Source: JAWXBM01 sp034440115 (lineage in GTDB: Bacteria > Pseudomonadota > Gammaproteobacteria > Xanthomonadales > SZUA-36). From it: a stretch of 64,000 bases of DNA. The translations under genes and the position numbers were made by a program. The notes below the pieces were generated by a model that was given only the letters and a program-made list of their open reading frames with translations, did not search any database and was not told the DNA's origin. Positions within the stretch are counted from its first letter, which is position 1, and each line of letters opens with the position of its first letter. This document shows positions 57,529 to 64,000 of this stretch, piece by piece. The stretch spans positions 1 to 64,000 of the forward strand of contig JAWXBM010000010.1 in the NCBI GenBank assembly GCA_034440115.1. Reading direction: 5' to 3'.

Positions 57529-58905
57529 ATGGCCAAATCCAAAAACACATTCCAGTGTGATGAATGCGGAGCCTTGCTGGGTAAGTGGGCCGGTCAATGT
57601 CCAGAATGCCTGGCCTGGAATTGCATTGCCGAGGCACAAGCCGCAGTAGATCGGCCACGTCGTTATGGCGGGGGTTTCTCCGGTCAAACAGAAAACAAGG
57701 TACATGATCTGGCAGGCCTGTCTGAAAGTGACCAGCAACGCATCAAGATCAATATTTCCGAACTGGACCGCGTTTTGGGGGGTGGATTGGTGCCAGGTTC
57801 GGTGTTGCTGCTGGGCGGTGACCCGGGTATTGGTAAATCCACCTTGTTATTGCAACTGACTTCCGCGTTGGCAGGGCGTTTGTCAAGTTTGTATGTAACC
57901 GGCGAAGAGTCGCTGGACCAGGTCAGCATGCGTGCCCGTCGGCTGGGCCTTGAGCTGCAAGGTATTCGTTGCCTGGCGGAAACAGAAATCGACCGGATTC
58001 TGACCGCTGCTGCCAAAGAAAAGCCCGGTTTACTGATCGTGGATTCCATTCAAACGGTCTATTCCAGCGAGATCCAGTCTGCGCCTGGTTCGGTCAGTCA
58101 GGTGCGGGAGTCAGCCGCGCAACTGGTGCGCTGGGCCAAGGAACAGAATTGTGCTGTGGTGCTGGTAGGGCATGTGACCAAAGAGGGTTCCCTGGCAGGT
58201 CCGCGCGTTCTCGAACATATGGTCGATGCCGTGCTGTATTTTGAGTCGGACGGCAGCAGTCGCTACCGGGTCATTCGCGCCATCAAGAACCGCTTCGGCG
58301 CAGTTAACGAGCTTGGCATGTTCGCCATGACGGGAAAAGGCCTGAAGGAAGTAAGCAATCCTTCGGCTATTTTTCTATCCGGCCACATCAAGCCGGTTCC
58401 GGGCAGCATCATTACCATCGTGAGGGAGGGCACGCGGCCCATCCTGATTGAAGTGCAGGCGCTGGTAGCGGAGAGCCATTTGGCCAATCCACGGCGCGTG
58501 TCCCTGGGCTTGGAGCAGAATCGGTTGGCCATGATGCTGGCCGTGCTGCATCGCCATGGTGGCCTGATGCTGGCGGACCAGGATGTGTTCATCAATGTGG
58601 TGGGTGGTATCCGCATCAGCGAGACCGGCGCGGACCTGCCAATGATGCTGGCCTTGAGCTCCAGCTTCAGGGACAAACCCTTGCCCCTATCGCTGGTTTG
58701 TTTTGGGGAAGTGGGATTGTCCGGAGAGATTCGTCCGGTGGCTGATGGACAGGAACGTTTGAAAGCAGCGGCCAGTCACGGTTACAGCCAAGTGATCATT
58801 CCGTTTGCCAACAAGCCGAAACAAGACATGAAGGGCATGAAGATTATTGCAATTCGAACGGTGGCAGAAGCCCTCAGCGCCGTCACGGAGTTGGAGCGTT
58901 GCTGA
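57529..58905 (+). CDS. radA: DNA repair protein RadA
   Basis: A 458-residue RecA-like helicase that helps branch migration in recombination. The N-terminal zinc finger has C10, C13, C24 and C27; Walker A GGDPGIGKST at 96-105; the RadA-specific KNRFG at 253-257; and a C-terminal Lon-like domain (RISETGADLPMMLAL, GEVGLSGEIRPV). Start at the ATG at 57529 with AGGGA upstream; the longer frame from 57475 adds an unrelated N terminus. Confidence 0.97.
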   Translation: MAKSKNTFQCDECGALLGKWAGQCPECLAWNCIAEAQAAVDRPRRYGGGFSGQTENKVHDLAGLSESDQQRIKINISELDRVLGGGLVPGSVLLLGGDPGIGKSTLLLQLTSALAGRLSSLYVTGEESLDQVSMRARRLGLELQGIRCLAETEIDRILTAAAKEKPGLLIVDSIQTVYSSEIQSAPGSVSQVRESAAQLVRWAKEQNCAVVLVGHVTKEGSLAGPRVLEHMVDAVLYFESDGSSRYRVIRAIKNRFGAVNELGMFAMTGKGLKEVSNPSAIFLSGHIKPVPGSIITIVREGTRPILIEVQALVAESHLANPRRVSLGLEQNRLAMMLAVLHRHGGLMLADQDVFINVVGGIRISETGADLPMMLALSSSFRDKPLPLSLVCFGEVGLSGEIRPVADGQERLKAAASHGYSQVIIPFANKPKQDMKGMKIIAIRTVAEALSAVTELERC

Positions 58906-58942
58906 TTTTTTAAATAGTAACTGGCTGAATTCGAAAGCGGAA

Positions 58943-60202
58943 TCAGATCTTTTTATCGTTACGTATCAATACCTTGGAAATGACATTATCACTGATTTCC
59001 ACAATGGTCATGATGTGTTTGCCGATGCGCACACAGGTTTTACCCGCCGGAATTGCTTCCAGTTCTTCCAATAACAGGCCATTAATGGTGTTGGCTTCGT
59101 CTTCGGGTAATTCCCAGTTCATGCGTCGATTAAGCATGCGTATGCTGGTAGCGCCGTCAACGAGATAGGTATTGTCATCCAGTAAGCGGATATTGCGTGA
59201 ACGTTCGCGACCTTCCGAGGTGTATTCGCCAACGATTTCTTCGAGGATATCATCCAGCGTGACCATACCCTGGATGTCGCCATATTCGTCAACCACCAGG
59301 CCCATTCTGCGCTCGCGGGACTGGAACTCCAGCAACTGTTGCATCAGGTTGGTGCCCTCGGGAATGAAGTAGGGTGAACGCACCGAACGGATCAAGTCAT
59401 CGTAGGTCAGACCACCTTCAGTGAGCTTGGCGATCACCGAACGGATGTGCAGCAGTCCCTCAATGTGATCAATGGACTCGCGATACACCGGCATGCGGGT
59501 GTAAATGGTCTGCGTCAGTTGCGTCAGAATTGACTCCCAGTCGTCCTCCAGATCAATGCCAACAATTTCCTGGCGCGGAATCATGACATCGTCCACCGTA
59601 GCGTGTTCCAAATCCAGAATGTTGACCAGCATGCGCTGGTGGTCATTGGAAATCTGCCCACCTTCCTGTAACAGCGTCCGCAGTTCTTCCCGGTTGAGCC
59701 GTTCTATCACTTCCGCCCGCGTGCGGATGCCAAAGGGCCGCAGGATCAGGTTGGTGATCATATTGATCAGCCACACAACCGGATAAAACAAAGTCAGTAA
59801 TAGTGACAGTGGATAAGCCGCCAGGTAAGCAATTCGCTCTGGATTCAAAGCAGCAACCGTTTTCGGTGTAACTTCAGAAAAAATCAACACCACCACAGTC
59901 AACACCAGGGAAGCAATCCACACCCCATTACTGCCAAACAGGCGAATGCCGATGATGGTGGCGATGGCGGCAGCCAGGATATTGACCAGGTTGTTGCCCA
60001 GCAGGATCAAGCCGATCAGCCGGTCTGGTTTGCGCAAAAGTTTCTGTGCCATGCGTGCGCCATGATGACCGCTGTTAGCCAGATGCCGCATGCGATAGCG
60101 GTTCAACGCCATCAGTCCCGTTTCAGAGCCCGAAAAGAATGCGGACAAGACCAGCAGTATTCCCAGGATCATGTAAAGACTGCTGAGGGGTAAATCGTTC
60201 AA
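58943..60202 (-). CDS. HlyC/CorC (CorB-like) CNNM-type membrane protein with CBS pair
   Basis: A 419-residue protein: a DUF21/CNNM membrane domain (FFSGSETGLMALNRYRMRHLA, LIGLILLGNNLVNILAA, IFSEVTPKTVAA), then two CBS domains (DVMIPRQEIVGIDLE, FIPEGTNLMQQLLEF) and a CorC_HlyC domain (NTYLVDGATSIRMLNRRM, NTINGLLLEEL). Related proteins are implicated in Mg/Co export or resistance. The start is a TTG at 60202, with GGA about ten bases upstream; a later ATG at 60172 is inside the first helix. Convergent with radA. Confidence 0.9.
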   Translation of the reverse strand: MNDLPLSSLYMILGILLVLSAFFSGSETGLMALNRYRMRHLANSGHHGARMAQKLLRKPDRLIGLILLGNNLVNILAAAIATIIGIRLFGSNGVWIASLVLTVVVLIFSEVTPKTVAALNPERIAYLAAYPLSLLLTLFYPVVWLINMITNLILRPFGIRTRAEVIERLNREELRTLLQEGGQISNDHQRMLVNILDLEHATVDDVMIPRQEIVGIDLEDDWESILTQLTQTIYTRMPVYRESIDHIEGLLHIRSVIAKLTEGGLTYDDLIRSVRSPYFIPEGTNLMQQLLEFQSRERRMGLVVDEYGDIQGMVTLDDILEEIVGEYTSEGRERSRNIRLLDDNTYLVDGATSIRMLNRRMNWELPEDEANTINGLLLEELEAIPAGKTCVRIGKHIMTIVEISDNVISKVLIRNDKKI

Positions 60203-60307
60203 GTGTATGCGGATCCGCGTTTTGGACAGGTTGGGTTGTAATTGTAACAGGCAAGTTGTTTGCCAGCCTCAAAGCAAACCCCTTAAAAGTTGCTGTCGAA
60301 ACTGGAA

Positions 60308-61123
60308 TTACAGTTGCCAGCTACGCCCCAGCAGGTTCTCCAGTACCAATTTGCTGCCGAAGTAAGACAGCAATAACAAACCAATTCCTGCCAGGCACAG
60401 ATGAACAGCTTTTCTGCCGCGCCAGCCGTAACGCCAGCGACCGAAAAGCAACAAGCCAAACACCATCCAGGCGAGGATGGCCAATGACGTTTTGTGAACC
60501 AGGTGCTGGGCAAACAGGTCGGACACATAGGCCAGCCCACTGGCAAGCGACAGGGTCAATAAAATAAAGCCCGTAGCAATCAAGCGAAACAATAGCCTTT
60601 CAAGTACTTCCAAAGGCGGCAACCACCGCACCAGGGAATTCAGGCGATGCGAACGCAGGAAGTGGTCGATGATGGCGGCAAACAAGGCATAGACTCCTGC
60701 AATGCTGAGGAAGCCGAATGCCAGGATAGAACTGACAATGTGAATGCTGGTGCCGGCCGAGGAGTGCTCCAGGGGAATGTTTTGAACCGGTATCAGCCAT
60801 TCCGTCAGTAAAATCAGAATGGTCAGTGGCAATGCCACCAGGCTGGCGTCAAACAGACTGTCGCGAGCGAAAACCGAAAAGCTCAGCAGCAGGACTATCA
60901 CCAGAGCGCACAGTGACATCAGGCTCAGGATGCTGACATCGGCCTGACCCGGTGTCCCCCAATGATGCGAAAAGGCCAATGCATGAAACGCGGCTCCGGC
61001 AAAGCCGCAGGCGATCGCAGCCTGGCGCCATCTTCCCAGTTGGCGACTCATCGACAAGTAAAGCAGCGTGGTGGCAAGAAAATAAAAGCCAACGGCCGCA
61101 AGCAGACTCAGATCATGATACAT
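60308..61123 (-). CDS. ypjD: CcsA/YpjD family inner-membrane protein
   Basis: A 271-residue protein with about eight helices, related to the cytochrome c assembly protein CcsA. FHALAFSHHWG, STSIHIVSSILAFG-like SAGTSIHIVSSILAFG, and VHKTSLAILAWMVFG carry the His residues typical of the family. Its position divergent from ffh and beside the CorB-like gene is conserved in gammaproteobacteria. A haem-handling role is suspected but unproven. Confidence 0.9.
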   Translation of the reverse strand: MYHDLSLLAAVGFYFLATTLLYLSMSRQLGRWRQAAIACGFAGAAFHALAFSHHWGTPGQADVSILSLMSLCALVIVLLLSFSVFARDSLFDASLVALPLTILILLTEWLIPVQNIPLEHSSAGTSIHIVSSILAFGFLSIAGVYALFAAIIDHFLRSHRLNSLVRWLPPLEVLERLLFRLIATGFILLTLSLASGLAYVSDLFAQHLVHKTSLAILAWMVFGLLLFGRWRYGWRGRKAVHLCLAGIGLLLLSYFGSKLVLENLLGRSWQL

Positions 61124-61209
61124 CGATGCTCTTTGTTTTCAGCAAACAGGAAATCACCAGTTCCATTCCTGCAGCTATAATACCCGACTCCTACCTTGCG
61201 GAAAGACCC

Positions 61210-62604
61210 ATGTTTGAAACATTGACTGACAAGCTGTCGAGCAGTTTGCAAAGACTGTCGGGCAGAGGCCGGCTGACCGAAGACGCAATACGCGAAACGT
61301 TGCGGGAAGTCCGCATTGCCTTGCTGGAGGCTGATGTTGCCTTGCCGGTAGTGCAAAAATTTATTGGTGAAATCAGCGCCAAGGCGGTTGGCCAGGAAGT
61401 CCTGCAAAGTCTCACGCCAAGCCAGGTGCTGATCAAGATTGTGCATGATGAGTTGGTCAGCATCATGGGCTCGCAGAACGAGCAGTTGGATTTGCGTGCC
61501 CAGGCTCCTGTGGTCATCATGGTGGCCGGCCTGCAGGGTTCTGGTAAAACCACCAGTACGGCCAAACTGGCCAGGCAGTTGATTAATGACCAGAAGAAGC
61601 GGGTCATGGTGGTCAGTTGTGATGTTTACCGGCCTGCAGCCATCGACCAACTGAAAACCCTGGCTGCACAGGTTGGTGCTGAATTCTTCCCTTCAGAAAC
61701 CAGCCAGGATCCTGCCGACATCGCCAGGGCTGCACTGAAAGAAGCGCGACAGAAAATGATCGATGTGCTGCTGGTTGATACCGCTGGGCGGCTGCACGTG
61801 GATGAGGCCATGATGGAAGAGGCCCGTCGTATCCACCAGGCTGTCAGCCCGCACGAAACCCTGTTCGTGGTTGACAGTATGACCGGTCAGGACGCCGCAA
61901 ATACTGCTGCAGCGTTTGGCGCAGCGCTGGAGCTCACCGGCGTAATCCTCACCAAGACCGATGGTGATGCTCGCGGCGGGGCAGCGCTTTCCGTGCGTGA
62001 AATCACCGGCAAACCTATCAAGTTCATCGGCGTAGGCGAAAAAACCGATGCGCTGCAACCATTTTATCCTGAGCGCATTGCCTCACGCATTCTGGGTATG
62101 GGCGATGTGCTCAGTCTGGTTGAAGATGTGCAGAAAAAGGTTGATCAGGAAAAAGCGCAGAAGTTGGTCAACAAAATGCGCAAGGGTCGGGGCTTTGACC
62201 TGGAGGACTTTCGCGGGCAACTGGAACAGATGATGAACATGGGTGGCATCAGCAACCTGATGGATAAGCTGCCTGGCATGGGGCAGATTTCCGCACCGAT
62301 GAAGGCCCAGGTTGATGATAAAAGTACGCGCCACATGATTGCCTTGATCAACTCCATGACACCGCAGGAGCGCCGGTTTCCGGACATCATTCGTGGTTCG
62401 CGCAAAAAGCGTATTGCCCAGGGCTCCGGGCTGGAGGTACAGGCCATCAATCGCTTGCTCAAACAGCACACTCAGATGCAGAAAATGATGAAGAAGATGA
62501 GCGGTGGTGGAATGGGCAAGATGATGAAACAGCTCAATCGGTTACAAGGTCAACTGCCACCCGGGATGATGCCCGGCGGTGGCGGCAGGAAGCCACCGTT
62601 TTGA
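61210..62604 (+). CDS. ffh: Signal recognition particle protein Ffh
   Basis: A 464-residue SRP54 GTPase that, with 4.5S RNA, targets membrane proteins co-translationally. N domain MFETLTDKLSSSLQRLSGRG, G domain with GLQGSGKTTSTAKLA, DVYRPAAIDQL, LLVDTAGRLHVD and TKTDGDARGGAAL, and the Met-rich M domain (GSRKKRIAQGSG, MQKMMKKMSGGGMGKMM). The start is the ATG at 61210, giving the conserved MFETL; the open frame upstream is not homologous. Confidence 0.98.
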   Translation: MFETLTDKLSSSLQRLSGRGRLTEDAIRETLREVRIALLEADVALPVVQKFIGEISAKAVGQEVLQSLTPSQVLIKIVHDELVSIMGSQNEQLDLRAQAPVVIMVAGLQGSGKTTSTAKLARQLINDQKKRVMVVSCDVYRPAAIDQLKTLAAQVGAEFFPSETSQDPADIARAALKEARQKMIDVLLVDTAGRLHVDEAMMEEARRIHQAVSPHETLFVVDSMTGQDAANTAAAFGAALELTGVILTKTDGDARGGAALSVREITGKPIKFIGVGEKTDALQPFYPERIASRILGMGDVLSLVEDVQKKVDQEKAQKLVNKMRKGRGFDLEDFRGQLEQMMNMGGISNLMDKLPGMGQISAPMKAQVDDKSTRHMIALINSMTPQERRFPDIIRGSRKKRIAQGSGLEVQAINRLLKQHTQMQKMMKKMSGGGMGKMMKQLNRLQGQLPPGMMPGGGGRKPPF

Positions 62605-62899
62605 ACCGGGGGGTCTGACCCGAGCCGCGCGATGTCCCTGGCATCCGATGTATGCTGACTTGGCTATCTACCTGTTTTTATCAAATTTATGGTTCCCTTT
62701 CAGTTCTCAAGACTGTAGAATGCCCGGCTGGCTGAATCCTGGGTTCGGGTATTTCCTGTGCCTGCCGAAAAGAATAACCAGTCGAAACGATTGGGTGTTT
62801 GAAAACGGCTGCGAATGTCGATGAGGCAACCGAGACGATTTGCTGCGTCCTGTGCGGCGAAGTGAATCAAAACAGAATTTTTGAATTGGGCTTTTAGCA

Positions 62900-63151
62900 A
62901 TGGTAAAAATCAGATTATCCAGGGGCGGCGCCAAGAAAAGCCCGTTCTACTACATCGTTGTCACCGACAGCCGGAAGGCCAGAGATGGCCGCAAGATCGA
63001 ACGCTTGGGATTCTTCAATCCCCTGGCTCGCGGGCAGGAAGAACGTTTGCGGGTAGATCTTGGGCGGGTTGAATATTGGCACGGTGAAGGCGCGCAGATG
63101 AGCGATCGCGTCAAGTCGCTGGTCAGTCAGGCACGCATACAGACAGCCTGA
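62900..63151 (+). CDS. rpsP: Ribosomal protein S16
   Basis: An 83-residue 30S protein with MVKIRLSRGGAKKSPFYYIVVTDSR in family order (KIRLSRGGAKKSPFY), RDGRKIERLGFFNP, and the C-terminal LGRVEYWHGEGAQMSDRV. First gene of rpsP-rimM-trmD. A 295-base leader separates it from ffh; I see no clear gene in that leader. Confidence 0.98.
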   Translation: MVKIRLSRGGAKKSPFYYIVVTDSRKARDGRKIERLGFFNPLARGQEERLRVDLGRVEYWHGEGAQMSDRVKSLVSQARIQTA

Positions 63152-63168
63152 ACGCCTAACTGAACGCT

Positions 63169-63696
63169 TTGGCGGGCGACCTGAATAAGAAAGACGCCAG
63201 CCTGGACGAGCGGGTACTGCTTGGTCACGTAGCAGGTGTTCATGGAGTCAAGGGGTGGGTGAAAATCCATTCTTATACCGATCCGCGGAATGCCATATTC
63301 GACTACCAGCCTTGGCTGCTGGAAAAAAGCGGCAAGTCGCTCACCGTGCTGGAAGGCAAGATCAGTGGTAAATATTTGCTGGTGCGCCTGAAGGAAGTCA
63401 GCAGCCGGGATGAGGCGGAAGCTTTAGCCGGACAAAAAATAGCCGTGGTACGGGACGGTTTGCCGCCATTGCTGGATAGTGAGTTCTATTGGGCAGATCT
63501 GGTAGGGCTGGAAGTATTAAACCAGGACGGCAGTGGCTTGGGCCACATTCGCGAAATGCTCGCCACAGGTGCAAATGATGTCATGGTGGTTAGCGGCGAA
63601 CGGGAACGATTGATTCCGTTTGTGCTGGGTCTTTATGTCAGCCAGGTAGACTTGGAACAGGGTGTCGTCAAGGTAGATTGGGACCCTGAATTCTGA
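63169..63696 (+). CDS. rimM: 16S rRNA processing protein RimM
   Basis: A 175-residue ribosome maturation factor that binds S19 and helps assemble the 30S head. It has VLLGHVAGVHGVKGWVKIHSYT, a PRC-barrel-like second half (EFYWADLVGLEVLNQDG, LIPFVLGLYVSQVD), and ends VVKVDWDPEF. The likely start is a TTG at 63169, 17 bases after rpsP; no alternative ATG precedes the conserved region. Confidence 0.95.
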   Translation: MAGDLNKKDASLDERVLLGHVAGVHGVKGWVKIHSYTDPRNAIFDYQPWLLEKSGKSLTVLEGKISGKYLLVRLKEVSSRDEAEALAGQKIAVVRDGLPPLLDSEFYWADLVGLEVLNQDGSGLGHIREMLATGANDVMVVSGERERLIPFVLGLYVSQVDLEQGVVKVDWDPEF

Positions 63697-63698
63697 GC

Positions 63699-64000
63699 AT
63701 GAAAATCCAGGTCGTTACGCTGTTCCCAGAGGAATTTTTGCCCCTGGTTGATTTGGGGGTGACTGGCAGGGCCATTCGGCAACGAGTGGTTGATTTGCGG
63801 ATGTTGAACCCGCGGGATTTTGCCCAGGATAAACATCGCAGCGTGGACGACCGGCCCTACGGTGGTGGTCCCGGCATGGTGATTGCAGTTGAGCCCTTGC
63901 GCTCCACCATTCGGCATGCACGGGAATCTGCTGCTCAAGGCAGTAAAGATGAGGGCCAAAATGTGCAGGATCGACCCAGGGTTAGCCTGCTGAGCCCGCA
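63699..64000 (+). CDS. trmD: tRNA (guanine-N1)-methyltransferase TrmD, N-terminal part
   Basis: The gene begins at the ATG at 63699, two bases after rimM, and runs off the right edge after about 100 residues. MKIQVVTLFPEEF and VDDRPYGGGPGMVIAVEPL are the TrmD hallmarks. TrmD methylates G37 of tRNAs to prevent frameshifting. rplS would be expected just beyond. Confidence 0.96.
   Translation, partial: MKIQVVTLFPEEFLPLVDLGVTGRAIRQRVVDLRMLNPRDFAQDKHRSVDDRPYGGGPGMVIAVEPLRSTIRHARESAAQGSKDEGQNVQDRPRVSLLSP

Noticed and set aside
1..64000. Prophage, transposon, antiviral defence island or biosynthetic cluster
   Set aside because: No transposase, integrase, phage structural gene, restriction enzyme, cas gene or synthase assembly line was recognised; the window is mostly conserved housekeeping genes.

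Overview
The window looks like a chromosomal core region of a gammaproteobacterium, probably a Pseudomonadales/Cellvibrionales-type lineage. The evidence is conserved gene order (gpmI-envC-ctpA divergent from rhodanese-secB-gpsA; rpsF-rpsR-rplI-dnaB-alr; ffh-rpsP-rimM-trmD; accA-tilS, xseB-ispA-dxs; mtaD-ubiG-mupP). A Pseudomonas-style split class II ribonucleotide reductase (nrdJa/nrdJb) and a FimX-like signalling protein point the same way. Genes are densely packed, and I see no rRNA, tRNA, insertion sequence, prophage or CRISPR array. The assignment is by synteny only.

Layout. 0-1.4 kb: end of a GspB-like type II secretion gene, a rhomboid protease and a DUF1820 gene. 1.4-8.5 kb (minus): a heavy-metal export cluster, in transcription order a His-rich small protein, CzcC, CzcB, CzcA and a DmeF-like cation diffusion facilitator. 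8.7-12.8 kb (minus): ctpA, envC, gpmI. 13.0-15.8 kb: rhodanese, secB, gpsA, trmL. 16.2-19.5 kb: nrdJa and nrdJb, separated by an unusually long, hairpin-rich spacer. 19.7-22.5 kb: two exported M20 hydrolases. 22.7-24.4 kb: deoA-cdd nucleoside salvage. 24.5-27.9 kb: an exported DUF1800/DUF1501 pair. 28-30 kb: small stress and membrane genes and alkB. 30-36.5 kb (minus): dxs, ispA, xseB, tilS, accA, gluQ. 36.6-38.6 kb: FimX-like protein. 39-43.3 kb: efp, mtaD, ubiG, mupP, hslO. 43.3-47.2 kb: mixed small genes including a degenerate squalene/phytoene synthase-like protein, a CENP-V/GFA protein, an FmdB-like protein, an SDR, an AraC-MGMT fusion and a HIT protein. 47.3-50.3 kb: the accessory island described below. 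50.35-64 kb: asnS, an A-type Fe-S carrier, the rpsF operon with dnaB and alr, pspF, radA, a CorB-like protein, ypjD, ffh, rpsP, rimM and the start of trmD.

The most unusual part is 47.3-50.3 kb. It holds a protein with two unrelated Gly-Thr-Gly repeat arrays on either side of one membrane segment (six EKSGTGI heptads, ten VTGGGTG 11-mers). Upstream in the same direction is a DUF6502-like HTH protein, then a small protein carrying the same EKSGTG motif. Divergent from that small gene is a strong candidate for an unannotated CsrB/RsmZ-type small RNA: a good sigma-70 promoter, six GGA motifs (at least four in predicted hairpin loops), and a rho-independent terminator whose own loop carries ACATGGATG. 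If correct, this is the RNA arm of a Csr/Rsm global regulator.

Other points of interest are the structured nrdJa-nrdJb spacer, a possible NrdR box before nrdJa, ribosomal protein S6 with a long poly-aspartate tail, a DksA/TraR-like coiled coil with no zinc finger, and the FimX-like protein with degenerate GGDEF and EAL motifs.
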